NCBI GenBank assembly: GCA_026196775.1
Contig: JAPHUD010000019.1
Coordinates: 1-64,000, forward strand
Direction: 5' to 3'
DNA: 64,000 nucleotides
Source of the DNA: Flavobacteriales bacterium
GTDB lineage: Bacteria; Bacteroidota; Bacteroidia; Flavobacteriales_E; Vicingaceae
Part shown: one piece after another, positions 18,610 to 27,613 of the stretch
How the letters are laid out: each line of letters begins with the position of its first letter
How positions within the stretch are numbered: the first letter of the stretch is position 1
Program-made: the position numbers and the translations under genes
Notes under the pieces: generated by a model
What the model was told of the DNA's origin: nothing
The model's database searches: none
The model's input: only the letters and a program-made list of their open reading frames with translations

Positions 18610-19500
18610 GTGCGACCTATATTTATTTTAATAGTTATGTTATTGAGTACTATAAGTATTTATGCTCAAGAATACATTGACTTAATTAAGTTTCACTACT
18701 CTCCTACTCCAAAAAATAATTTTGTAGATACTATTGGAAAAGCACCTCTTTCAGAAGTTGGTATGGACTTAACACTTCCAATAAAAATTAATGACTCTCT
18801 AGCTATTATTACTGGTGTCTTTTGGGAAAACATCAATACTCAACTCGCACCAGAGATAGAAAAAACTACAGTTTCTACCTTTAATCTTAGGGTAGGAATT
18901 AACAAAAAACATAACGAAAAATGGTCGGGAACTTACTTGCTTTTGCCTAAAATTAGTTCCGATCTTAAAGATGTTAATAAAAATCATTTTCAGCTAGGCT
19001 TGTTAGGTTTGCTTAAACGTAGCTATTCTGCTAAAAAGAGTTATAGCCTTGGTTTGTATTATAACCAAGAATTATTTGGCCCTTTTTTCGTCCCATTGTT
19101 GGGCATCTATCGCAAGACAGAAAAATGGGAAATTAATTTTACCTTACCCATTTGGGCAGACATCAACTATAGTATAAACAAAAAATTTAGTGTTGGAGCA
19201 ACTTTTAGTGCTTTTGTTAGAAGTTATTATTTAGGAGAATACGATAGCTATTTGGTAAAGAAAAACAACGAACTTTTTGGATATCTGCAATACAATCTAA
19301 CTAAAAGTGTTTTGTTACAAGCAAAAGTAGGACATTCTATTGGCAGAAGTTTTAGGGTTTATCCTGATGATGAAAAAGTTGACGTTGGTGTTTCTGCTTT
19401 TCGTTTTGGAGATAACAGAGAACAACTCAATCCTGATTTTAAAGACGGTTTGGTTTTTAATTTTAGAATGATTTATCGTTTTGATTTAAGTGGTGAATAA
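18610..19500 (+). CDS. Exported beta-barrel protein, DUF6268-like
   Basis: A 296-residue protein starting at GTG 18610 with a signal peptide (RPIFILIVMLLSTISIYAQ). The overlapping ATG at 18608 is in another frame. The mature part alternates polar and aromatic residues in about ten to twelve strands and ends in MIYRFDLSGE, as an outer membrane beta-barrel would. It resembles the DUF6268 proteins of Flavobacteriia as I remember them, but this was not searched. No function is known. It lies between the phosphoesterase and a TonB receptor with no sign of an operon. Confidence 0.7.
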   Translation: MRPIFILIVMLLSTISIYAQEYIDLIKFHYSPTPKNNFVDTIGKAPLSEVGMDLTLPIKINDSLAIITGVFWENINTQLAPEIEKTTVSTFNLRVGINKKHNEKWSGTYLLLPKISSDLKDVNKNHFQLGLLGLLKRSYSAKKSYSLGLYYNQELFGPFFVPLLGIYRKTEKWEINFTLPIWADINYSINKKFSVGATFSAFVRSYYLGEYDSYLVKKNNELFGYLQYNLTKSVLLQAKVGHSIGRSFRVYPDDEKVDVGVSAFRFGDNREQLNPDFKDGLVFNFRMIYRFDLSGE

Positions 19501-19586
19501 TATTTATTTATATTCGAATAATTAACCACACAGGTTTTCTTTTAAAAAAGATTTAAAACACAATAAGCAACCCAATAAACAGTTAA

Positions 19587-19615
19587 TTGGCATTGTAGTT
19601 TTTTATGTAGTTTTG
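19587..19615 (+). promoter_or_regulatory. Bacteroidota-type promoter of the TonB receptor gene
   Basis: TTG (19587-19589) is followed after 18 nt by TAGTTTTG (19608-19615), a good match to the TTTG / TAnnTTTG pair. It lies 39 nt before the TTG start codon of the receptor gene. Confidence 0.6.
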
Positions 19616-19654
19616 CTTTCTTAAAAAAGAAAAAAGCATAAGCAAGGGAATAAA

Positions 19655-22192
19655 TTGAGTTTTAAACATCTTATATATATATTTTTATTGTTGACAATTC
19701 CTGTTGTTGGAATTTCGCAAACTGCAACCGTTTCAGGTAAGCTAAAAAATGCTAGTAACGAGCCGATAGAAAATGCATCTATAGCTATTATTGGTAGTAC
19801 CAAAGGGGTTAAGTCATCAGCAGACGGAAGTTTTTCTCTTACAATTCCTGCCAATACTAATGTTACTATTGGCATTACATATGTCGGTTTAAAAACCATA
19901 AAAAAATCATTTAACCTTGCTCCTAATCAAACAGAGGAATTTTCTCCTACAATGGAAATTGATGTGGTAAATATTGGTGGATTTGAAGTAAGTGAAGAAG
20001 GAAATCGTTCTACCACCATGAAAAAAATAGACCCTAATTTACTCAACTCACTCGCCAATCCTTCAGGTTCTTTCGAGGCAATTTTAAAAACCTTTCCAGG
20101 AGTTAACTCCAACAACGAATTGAGCTCTCAATACTCAGTTAGAGGTGGTAACTTTGATGAAAACCTGGTCTATGTAAATGATATTGAAGTCTATCGTCCA
20201 TTTTTAATCCGCTCGGGACGACAAGAAGGATTGAGCTTTATCAACTCCAACATGGTAGATAATGTTTCGTTTTCTGCAGGAGGTTTTGAAGCTAAATATG
20301 GTGATAAAATGTCTTCGGTACTTGATGTTCATTACAAAGAACCCGATGAGTTTGCTGGCTCAGGAACACTTAGTTTACAAGGTGCTGAACTTCACTTTGA
20401 AGGTGCTAGTAAAAACCACCGATTTACCCATATTACTGGAGCTCGATTTAGAAGTAACCAATACGTATTGCAAAGCTTAGACACAGATGGAGAATATCGT
20501 CCCATTTTTATGGATATACAAACCTATTTAACTTATGATATTTCAGAAAAGTGGGAGATTGGTTTTTTGGGAAATGTAGCACTAAACAAATATAATTTCA
20601 TTCCTCAAAACAGACAAACAGAGTTTGGGACAATAAATGAAGCCTTGCAACTTTCTGTATTTTTTGATGGACAAGAAATAGATCAGTTTCAAACTTATTT
20701 TGGAGCAATTTCTAATACTTTTAAACCTAAAGAAAACATTGAGCTAAAATTTATCACCTCCGCATTCAGCTCTTTAGAAGATGAATCTCTTGATATTGAA
20801 GGAGCATATAGAATTAGTGAGTTAGAAAGAGATTTGGGTAGCGATAATTTTGGTGAAGTTAAATTTGATAGAGGCGTTGGTACTTTTTTCGATCATGCCA
20901 GAAATAGACTTGATGCAGCAGTGCTGAACATAGAACACAAAGGAAAAATCGTAAAGCAACGCCACACTACTTTTTGGGGAGTTAAATACCAAAGGGAAAT
21001 GATTACTGATAAATTAAGCGAATGGGCTTTTGTTGATTCTGCTGGTTACTTTACTCCTCGTCAACAGGATTCTATAGGTTACACTAACTCTGCTCTTCAG
21101 GGTGAACAATTGCTAGAACTAAGAGAAGTGTTAAAAACAGATATCTCTTTAAACAGTAATAGGTACAATGCTTATTTACAACGCTCGTGGCAATGGGAAA
21201 GAGATACTGTTGGCTACACTTTTACACTTGGAGGAAGAATTGCTTACTGGGATTTTAATGACGAGTTTTTATTTAGTCCAAGAGCTGGATTCTCTTTAAA
21301 ACCTAATTGGAAAAAAGACTTTCTTTTCAGACTATCGGGAGGAGTTTACTACCAACCGCCTTTTTACAGAGAAATGAGAGACTTAGATGGAATTGTTAAT
21401 CCAGATATTAAATCTCAAGCTTCTTATCAGGCAGTTTTAGCTTCAGATTATAATTTTAAAGCGTGGGAAAGACCTTTTAAGTTAACTACTGAAGTGTATT
21501 ACAAATACATGAAAAACGTTATTCCTTATCAAATTGATAATGTTAGGATTCGCTATTTTGCTACCAACAATGCCAATGCTTATGCCACAGGTGTAGATTT
21601 TAAAATTAATGGTGAATTTGTAAAAGGTGTTGAATCTTGGTTCAGCATGTCTGTAATGAAAACGGCTGAAGATTTGGTAGATGACTTTTATTTTGTTGAT
21701 ATCAATAGTGATGGTGAAGAAATTATTTACGGTTTTACCGAGAATGATACACCCGTAGAAACCAAAAGAGTTGAACCAGGTTATATTCCTCGCCCTACCG
21801 ACCAACGTTTTAGCTTTAGCTTATTTTTTCAAGATTATATCCCTAAACTACCTAGTTTTAAAATGAATATTTCTTTGCATTACGCTACAGGATTACCTTT
21901 TGGTCCACCACAATCTAGAAATAGATATGAAGCTACCTTACGAATTCCTCCCTACCGAAGAGTTGATTTAGGTTTTTCATACCATGCTAAATCTGCAGAA
22001 AAACAACTGAAAGGCAAAAACCCCATCAACACCTTTAAGAACATTTGGATAAGTTTAGAAGTGTTTAATTTATTACAAATCAACAATGTAATTTCTTATG
22101 TTTGGATAGAAGATGTAACAGGAAGAAATTATGCTGTACCTAACTTTTTAACTTCTCGTCAGTTAAACCTAAAAATTCATTTCGACTTTTAA
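19655..22192 (+). CDS. TonB-dependent receptor with carboxypeptidase-like N-terminal domain
   Basis: An 845-residue outer membrane receptor that starts at TTG 19655; there is no in-frame ATG nearby and the signal peptide (SFKHLIYIFLLLTIPVVGIS) begins right after it. A CarboxypepD_reg-like domain (about 24-105) with GTTKG-type strands precedes the plug (about 115-235, containing QYSVRGGNFDENLVYVND) and a long beta-barrel ending in LNLKIHFDF, with a C-terminal aromatic residue as usual. No SusD partner adjoins, so the ligand is unknown. The gene begins a possible operon with the next three genes. Confidence 0.93.
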   Translation: MSFKHLIYIFLLLTIPVVGISQTATVSGKLKNASNEPIENASIAIIGSTKGVKSSADGSFSLTIPANTNVTIGITYVGLKTIKKSFNLAPNQTEEFSPTMEIDVVNIGGFEVSEEGNRSTTMKKIDPNLLNSLANPSGSFEAILKTFPGVNSNNELSSQYSVRGGNFDENLVYVNDIEVYRPFLIRSGRQEGLSFINSNMVDNVSFSAGGFEAKYGDKMSSVLDVHYKEPDEFAGSGTLSLQGAELHFEGASKNHRFTHITGARFRSNQYVLQSLDTDGEYRPIFMDIQTYLTYDISEKWEIGFLGNVALNKYNFIPQNRQTEFGTINEALQLSVFFDGQEIDQFQTYFGAISNTFKPKENIELKFITSAFSSLEDESLDIEGAYRISELERDLGSDNFGEVKFDRGVGTFFDHARNRLDAAVLNIEHKGKIVKQRHTTFWGVKYQREMITDKLSEWAFVDSAGYFTPRQQDSIGYTNSALQGEQLLELREVLKTDISLNSNRYNAYLQRSWQWERDTVGYTFTLGGRIAYWDFNDEFLFSPRAGFSLKPNWKKDFLFRLSGGVYYQPPFYREMRDLDGIVNPDIKSQASYQAVLASDYNFKAWERPFKLTTEVYYKYMKNVIPYQIDNVRIRYFATNNANAYATGVDFKINGEFVKGVESWFSMSVMKTAEDLVDDFYFVDINSDGEEIIYGFTENDTPVETKRVEPGYIPRPTDQRFSFSLFFQDYIPKLPSFKMNISLHYATGLPFGPPQSRNRYEATLRIPPYRRVDLGFSYHAKSAEKQLKGKNPINTFKNIWISLEVFNLLQINNVISYVWIEDVTGRNYAVPNFLTSRQLNLKIHFDF

Positions 22193-22203
22193 TCTTTGAT
22201 TTT

Positions 22204-22758
22204 ATGGACGACCATTTTTTTCCAATAATTGTAAACGAAGCATTACCTGATAAAGAAATAAAAGATAAATTTTTCTTGTTTTTATTTCGTGCTACCCGAA
22301 TTCCTCCGCATATTGGACTTATTTTTAATGACAAAGTTTATGACATTACTTTGGTTGGTCCCAACTTAGGGACTGATGCTGTTACTTTTATTACTACTAT
22401 CAAAAAAAAATATACCAAAACCTTATTTTTAGAACTTGCTAAACCCAATTTTACAGATGAGGAAATTGAATCAATTTTATTGAGTGAAATAAAAAAATTC
22501 AACAATGTATCTCAAGAAAATAGCTGTCTTTCTCCTATTAAAACAGTTTTTAACCAATTTTTTGACATTAATATGGACATCGTAAATTATATTTTTGATT
22601 TAATTCCACTCCTCCATCAAAAAAATATTATTAAACAAGTTTTTCATTTGAATTTAGATAGAAATCTTCAAAAAAATACCTTTTATTTGCAGACCTACAA
22701 CCAAAATGATATTCAACAATCTATAAAGGCTCTAAATAGAAAAGATATTATATGTTAG
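22204..22758 (+). CDS. Conserved hypothetical protein
   Basis: A 184-residue soluble protein, not recognised. The N-terminal half contains RATRIPPHIGLIFNDKVYDI, a short beta-rich stretch that suggests a small alpha/beta domain, and the C-terminal half is helical with many Asn, Gln and Lys. No signal peptide. It starts 11 nt after the receptor gene and its end overlaps the start of the acetyltransferase gene by 7 nt, so translational coupling with that gene is likely. Confidence 0.72.
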   Translation: MDDHFFPIIVNEALPDKEIKDKFFLFLFRATRIPPHIGLIFNDKVYDITLVGPNLGTDAVTFITTIKKKYTKTLFLELAKPNFTDEEIESILLSEIKKFNNVSQENSCLSPIKTVFNQFFDINMDIVNYIFDLIPLLHQKNIIKQVFHLNLDRNLQKNTFYLQTYNQNDIQQSIKALNRKDIIC

Positions 22759-23258
22759 TTGGAGAAAAAATATTTCTAAGAAACGTGCTACCAATAGATG
22801 TAGAAAAGTTATTGGAATGGGAAAATGACACAGAAAATTGGGAAGTAAGCAGCACTGAAACAATGTTTACCCGAGAAGAAATAGCCTTTTTTGTAGCTTC
22901 CAAACAACAAATAGAAACTCACGGACAAACGCGGTTTATGATTTGCTTAGAAACAGAAGAAAACACAATTGGTTGTATAGATTTATTTGATTTTAATGCT
23001 GAAGAAAAAAAAATTGGTGTAGGTATACTTATTGGAGAAAAACAACATAGAAAGAAGGGATATGCTAAAGAATCATTGAGTTTACTGAGTAAGTTTTGTT
23101 TCAACAAACTTAATATTTCAACCATTTTTTCAGAAATTTTAGAAAGTAACACCTCTAGTATTCGCCTATTTGAAAGTTGTGGGTTTGTTTTTAAAAAAAA
23201 CAATACTCGTAATGGAAAAACTATGCGGTATTATGAATTCACAAATATCAACAAGTAA
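22752..23258 (+). CDS. GNAT family N-acetyltransferase (RimJ/RimL-like)
   Basis: A 168-residue acetyl-CoA-dependent acetyltransferase. It has the RimJ/RimL pattern: an N-terminal LRNVLPIDVEKLLEWEND, the acetyl-CoA pyrophosphate loop QHRKKGYA near residue 97, and the C-terminal segment FSEILESNTSSIRLFESCGF. Substrate could be a ribosomal protein N-terminus or a small amine. It overlaps the gene before it by 7 nt and is followed after 39 nt by mltG, so the three may be transcribed together. Confidence 0.88.
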   Translation: MLVGEKIFLRNVLPIDVEKLLEWENDTENWEVSSTETMFTREEIAFFVASKQQIETHGQTRFMICLETEENTIGCIDLFDFNAEEKKIGVGILIGEKQHRKKGYAKESLSLLSKFCFNKLNISTIFSEILESNTSSIRLFESCGFVFKKNNTRNGKTMRYYEFTNINK

Positions 23259-23297
23259 AAAATCATTTATTTTGCACCTTATTATTAACACTTGTCA

Positions 23298-24338
23298 ATG
23301 CTCAAAAAAATAATCATATCTCTATTTTTAATCTTGCTTATTGGTGGTGGCTATGTAGTGTATAATATGTACGCAAAGGTTTATCAGCCAAATGTTACTT
23401 TAAAAAATACTAATTCTGCATATTTCCATATTTATAGCTATTATACTTTTGATGATGTTATTAATAGCCTTTATGAAAATGGAATCATCATTAACAGAGC
23501 TTCTTTTAAATGGGTGGCTGAAAAAAAATCTAACTTTATTAATAATATTAAACCTGGAAGATATAAGCTTAAAGAAGGCATGAGTAATAATGAATTGATA
23601 GATTTATTACGTTCTGGAGAGCAAGAACCTGTTAAAGTAACATTTAATAATGTACGAACCATTAAAGAGTTGGCAGGTACTGTTACTAAAAATTTAGAGT
23701 GCGATAGTGTTGAGTTATATAATTTACTAAGCGATAAATCTTTCACTTCAAAATACGGGTTTAACACCATAACTATTTTAACACTCTTTTTACCGAATAC
23801 TTATGAGTTTTATTGGAACACTTCAGCAGAAGAGTTTGTGCAGCGTATGGCCGAAGAATATAAAAAGTTTTGGACAGAAGAAAGAATAGCAAAAGCTAGG
23901 GCTTTAAACCTTTCTCAATCGGAAGTAGCTGTTTTAGCTTCTATCGTTCAAGCAGAACAATCTGTACATAGAGATGAAAGAGCCAAAATTGCAGGTTTAT
24001 ATATTAATAGATTACGAAAAGGAATGTTACTACAATCTGACCCTACAGTAGTATATGGTATTGGAGATTTTAACATTAATCGTGTGCTTACAAAACATTT
24101 AGAGACGAACACTCCATATAACACCTATATTTATAAAGGTTTGCCACCCGGGCCAATAAATCTGCCCGAAATAAGCTCTTTAGATGCGGTATTAAATTAC
24201 GAAAAACACAATTATATCTATATGTGTGCTAAGGCAGATTTTTCTGGTTACCATGCCTTTGCAAATAATTATAACGAACATTTAGTTAATGCTAGAAATT
24301 TTCAAAGAGAACTTAATAGAAGAAGAATTTATAAATAA
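23298..24338 (+). CDS. mltG: Endolytic murein transglycosylase
   Basis: A 346-residue inner membrane enzyme of the YceG/MltG family, which cuts nascent peptidoglycan strands and sets glycan length. ATG 23298 is preferred over a TTG two codons upstream. One N-terminal membrane helix (about 4-24) precedes a LysM-like part (PGRYKLKEGMSNNELIDLL) and the catalytic domain with the expected Glu220 in ASIVQAEQ, close to Glu218 of E. coli. The motifs AGLYINRL, LQSDPTVVYG, NTPYNTY and GLPPGPI are all present. Length is normal. Confidence 0.95.
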   Translation: MLKKIIISLFLILLIGGGYVVYNMYAKVYQPNVTLKNTNSAYFHIYSYYTFDDVINSLYENGIIINRASFKWVAEKKSNFINNIKPGRYKLKEGMSNNELIDLLRSGEQEPVKVTFNNVRTIKELAGTVTKNLECDSVELYNLLSDKSFTSKYGFNTITILTLFLPNTYEFYWNTSAEEFVQRMAEEYKKFWTEERIAKARALNLSQSEVAVLASIVQAEQSVHRDERAKIAGLYINRLRKGMLLQSDPTVVYGIGDFNINRVLTKHLETNTPYNTYIYKGLPPGPINLPEISSLDAVLNYEKHNYIYMCAKADFSGYHAFANNYNEHLVNARNFQRELNRRRIYK

Positions 24339-24422
24339 GTTGGAAAGAAGACTGAAACTGGAAGTAAGAAGTTTACGAATAACAATTAACCAATATAGCG
24401 TCTTTGCGTCTTTGCGAGAAAT
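24339..24422. repeat. Intergenic dispersed-repeat remnant
   Basis: A phrase of the type GGAAAGAAGACTGAAACTGG is followed by GCGTCTTTGCGTCTTTGCGAG (24399-24418). The second part is the reverse complement of CTCGCAAAGACGC, which recurs at about 39280 and 41191. It fills the gap between the convergent mltG and batE-like genes. Confidence 0.6.
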
Positions 24423-24444
24423 AAATTTTTTTTACGTTAAAAAA

Positions 24445-25200
24445 CTAAATTTCCTTTATCTCCTCACTTTTTACCCAACCAATATTGCCATTTTGAATTT
24501 TAATTTTTGACCATCCATTTTTTTCATCTAGCAGATTAACTTTTAACCCTTCATGTATGGTAAATAATTTATTAGACTTTTCATTAGGCTCACTCATTAC
24601 AGATAAAATATTAGCAAAAACAATAGCATCTGATTTACTTTTTAACAAAGAACTGTGTTGATGAGCCATAAACCAAGTAAATAGACTCACCACAACTATT
24701 AAAACCCCACCATAAAAGCCTATTTTCTTAATTACTACCTGACGTAAAAATAAGTACCCAATAAAGAAAAATAGTGCTACAAAAATGGAAATAATGCTTA
24801 GTGTTGCCCATCCATCAACACTTTTGGAAGTAATAAAAGTTTGCCAAGCATTTTCAATAAATAATGAAGGTAAGGTCTCAACTTTGTCAATGGTTTTTGT
24901 ATTCGCAATTTTAAGGTTAAAAGCAGCATCTTCATTACTTGGATCTAACTTTAAAGCCCTTTCGTAATTTAAAATAGATGGTGCTATTTCATTATTTTTA
25001 AAATAGGCATTACCCAAATTGTAATAAACATCAGCAGCTATTTTTCCTTCTTCAATTAACGATTCATATTGCTCAATAGCTTCTTCGTATTTTTTTTCAT
25101 CATACAAATTGTTAGCTAATTTAAAATTATCGTTTGCCATTGCCGTTGAAAAACTTAACAAGCTAATTAGAAAATAAAGTACACTTACTTTTTGTATCAT
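24445..25200 (-). CDS. batE: TPR and SH3 domain protein, BatE-like
   Basis: A 251-residue protein; ATG 25198-25200 is preferred to a TTG nine codons upstream because the signal peptide begins there. TPR repeats span about residues 20-100 (YDEKKYEEAIEQY, AYFKNNEIAPSILNYERAL). Two membrane helices lie at about 130-155 and 160-180, and a bacterial SH3 domain covers about 190-251 (LKVNLLDEKNGWSKIKIQNG). This is the order found in BatE of the Bat aerotolerance group. The usual batA-batD partners are not adjacent here, so it appears orphaned or moved. Confidence 0.82.
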   Translation of the reverse strand: MIQKVSVLYFLISLLSFSTAMANDNFKLANNLYDEKKYEEAIEQYESLIEEGKIAADVYYNLGNAYFKNNEIAPSILNYERALKLDPSNEDAAFNLKIANTKTIDKVETLPSLFIENAWQTFITSKSVDGWATLSIISIFVALFFFIGYLFLRQVVIKKIGFYGGVLIVVVSLFTWFMAHQHSSLLKSKSDAIVFANILSVMSEPNEKSNKLFTIHEGLKVNLLDEKNGWSKIKIQNGNIGWVKSEEIKEI

Positions 25201-25342
25201 TTTTAGTATAAAAAAATATTGATCCAAAAATAAATCTTTTAATAGATTATTTAGTGATTAAAGGATGATTAGTTGTTAAAAAAATTAAAACTAACTCAAT
25301 TAAAAGGTTAATTTTGTTGATGAACATGAAGAACTTATTGTT

Positions 25343-26434
25343 TTGCTAAGCGAATCAGAAAAAAAAAGATATAACCGCCATTTAATTCTAGATAAAGTTG
25401 GAATTGAAGGTCAGCAACGACTAAAAAAAGCTCGGGTATTGGTTATTGGTGCGGGAGGATTGGGTTGCCCCGTTTTACTTTATTTAACGGCAGCGGGAGT
25501 TGGAAATATTGGAATAATAGATTTTGATACTGTTGATGAAAGTAATTTACAACGCCAAGTTGTTTTTACAACAGAAGATATAGGTAAAAACAAAGCTTTA
25601 ACCGCTAAGGAAAGACTTTTAGCTCGAAATAATTGCATTCAAATTACTGCTTTCCCTGAACGACTAACTAACAAAAATGCCCTTGAACTTTTTAGTCAGT
25701 ATGATATAATTATAGATGGAACGGACAATTTTTCTACTCGCTACTTGGTTAATGATGCTTGTGTATTAACTGATAAACCATTGGTTTATGGAGCCATTTT
25801 TAAATTTGAAGGACAAGTTACCGTTTTCAATTACCAAAATGGACCAACCTACAGGTGTCTTTTTCCAAATCCACCAAAAGCAGGAAGTGTTCCTAGCTGT
25901 TCAAATGTTGGTGTATTAGGTGTTTTACCTGGAGTTATAGGTTTGCAACAAGCCAATGAAGCGTTGAAAATTATTTTACAAATTGGAGAAGTACTTTCGG
26001 AAAAACTGACTATTTACAATGCGTTGGGAGCTAGCTCTACCACTGTAAATATTACAAAAAATGATACTGAAATTAGTAAAGCTAAAAACATCAATTTTAA
26101 AGATTATGACTACGATTTTTTTTGCGGATTAAAAGAAAACAATAACAATATGAAAGAAATATCAATTAATGACCTTGCTCATTTTTTAGAAGAAAAAGAA
26201 TTACAAATTTTGGATGTTAGAATGCCTTGGGAACAACCTAAGTTAAATGATGAAAGAGTTATAAATATTCCTTTGCAAGAGATTCCACAACAAATGGAGC
26301 ATATTAATAAATCATTAAAAACATTGGTTTTTTGTCAACATGGAGTAAGAAGTGTTAATTGTATTGAGTTTTTAGAAAACCAGGGTTTTGATAATTTAAT
26401 TAACTTAAGAGAAGGAATTGTAGATTGGAAATAA
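25343..26434 (+). CDS. moeB: Molybdopterin-synthase adenylyltransferase fused to rhodanese domain
   Basis: A 363-residue E1-like enzyme that adenylates the C-terminus of MoaD (or a similar sulfur carrier). The start is TTG 25343; no in-frame ATG exists just upstream. The nucleotide loop GAGGLG is at 36-41, followed by DFDTVDESNLQRQ with the conserved Asp and Arg residues. A C-terminal rhodanese domain (about 268-363) has the persulfide Cys331 in CQHGVRS. The usual zinc CxxC pairs are degenerate: TYRC (169-172) instead of CYRC, and a lone Cys in FFCGLK. It is followed by moaE after 10 nt. It could also serve ThiS. Confidence 0.88.
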   Translation: MLSESEKKRYNRHLILDKVGIEGQQRLKKARVLVIGAGGLGCPVLLYLTAAGVGNIGIIDFDTVDESNLQRQVVFTTEDIGKNKALTAKERLLARNNCIQITAFPERLTNKNALELFSQYDIIIDGTDNFSTRYLVNDACVLTDKPLVYGAIFKFEGQVTVFNYQNGPTYRCLFPNPPKAGSVPSCSNVGVLGVLPGVIGLQQANEALKIILQIGEVLSEKLTIYNALGASSTTVNITKNDTEISKAKNINFKDYDYDFFCGLKENNNNMKEISINDLAHFLEEKELQILDVRMPWEQPKLNDERVINIPLQEIPQQMEHINKSLKTLVFCQHGVRSVNCIEFLENQGFDNLINLREGIVDWK

Positions 26435-26444
26435 AAATAAAAAT

Positions 26445-26873
26445 ATGAAAAAAGCATTAGTAGTAGGAGCAATATCTCCCGAAAAAATAGCCACTTCCAT
26501 AGCTCACCATCAGGTTAAAACAAATATTGGTGGACATGCTATTTTTTTAGGGCAAGTTAGGGCTGATGAGATTGAAGAAAAAACTGTTAAAGCCATTGAT
26601 TACACAGCTTATGAAGAAATGGCAGAAAAAGAATTCCACGAAATTAGAGAAGCCGCTTTTGAAAAATATGATTTAACCTGTTTGCACATTTACCATAGTT
26701 TAGGAGTGGTAAAAGCTGGAGAAATTTGCCTGTTTGTTTTCACATCATCTAAACATAGAGCTATGGCTTTTGATGCTTGTCGATTTATTACCGAAGAGAT
26801 TAAGGCAAAAGTGCCTGTTTTTGGTAAAGAAATTTTTGAAGATGATTCTCATCAGTGGAAAAAGAATAGTTAA
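26445..26873 (+). CDS. moaE: Molybdopterin synthase catalytic subunit
   Basis: A 142-residue large subunit of molybdopterin synthase, which puts two sulfurs on precursor Z (cPMP) to form molybdopterin. The sequence GGHAIFLGQVRADE (from residue 29) and the C-terminal FGKEIFEDDSHQW carry the family's conserved residues, including the active Lys. It follows moeB by 10 nt. MoaD, MoaA and MoaC are not in the window. Molybdopterin would serve the molybdenum hydroxylase encoded at the right end. Confidence 0.93.
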   Translation: MKKALVVGAISPEKIATSIAHHQVKTNIGGHAIFLGQVRADEIEEKTVKAIDYTAYEEMAEKEFHEIREAAFEKYDLTCLHIYHSLGVVKAGEICLFVFTSSKHRAMAFDACRFITEEIKAKVPVFGKEIFEDDSHQWKKNS

Positions 26874-26977
26874 GGTAAATTTTGTTTCAACATTTAGTGT
26901 TAGTAAAACCATTGCAACAATCTATTTCTAAATAGAAATAATAGTATTTTTACCAAAACTAATTTCCTACACCATTT

Positions 26978-27601
26978 ATGAACGAAATTTTTTCACCGTC
27001 ATTTAACAGAGCAGTAGAGCAACTTTCATCATTACCTGGAATAGGCAGGAAAACTGCTACTCGATTAGTGTTGAACCTATTAACCCGTACAAATGAAGAA
27101 TTAACTTCTTTTGGCACTGCCTTTTCTTCACTGGCTAGTCAAATAAATTATTGCGATAGCTGCTTTACAATAACCGAAAATACTCAATGTAGTATTTGTA
27201 CCCACCCCAACAGAAGCGATCAAACCATTTGTGTGGTTGAAAATGTGTTGGATGTTTATGCTATTGAGAATACCAATCAGTTTAAAGGAAAGTACCATGT
27301 CTTGGGAGGTATTATTTCTCCTATGGAAGGAATTGGTCCAAATGATATTAAGCTAAATGAACTTTTTGAACGCATTAGCAACGAAAATACTCAGGAGTTA
27401 ATTTTGGCTTTAAGTGCAACAATGGAAGGTGATGCAACTAACTTTTACATCTTTAAAAAACTAAAAGATATTCCTATAAAAATTACCACTATTGCAAGAG
27501 GAATTGGTATAGGAGATGAATTAGAATATACAGATGAACTTACGCTGGGACGTTCTATTCTAAACAGAGTACCTTTTGAAAACACTTTAACCTTGCGTTA
27601 A
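26978..27601 (+). CDS. recR: Recombination mediator protein RecR
   Basis: A 207-residue DNA repair protein that works with RecO and RecF to load RecA at gaps. The helix-hairpin-helix (LSSLPGIGRKTATRLVL, from residue 16) is followed by the C4 zinc finger C59, C62, C71 and C74, and the Toprim domain starting at VVENVLDVYAIE. Length and domain order are normal. It is 105 nt from moaE and 12 nt from the next gene, a glycosyltransferase, so the two may share a transcript. Confidence 0.96.
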   Translation: MNEIFSPSFNRAVEQLSSLPGIGRKTATRLVLNLLTRTNEELTSFGTAFSSLASQINYCDSCFTITENTQCSICTHPNRSDQTICVVENVLDVYAIENTNQFKGKYHVLGGIISPMEGIGPNDIKLNELFERISNENTQELILALSATMEGDATNFYIFKKLKDIPIKITTIARGIGIGDELEYTDELTLGRSILNRVPFENTLTLR

Positions 27602-27613
27602 TAATTTATTTCC

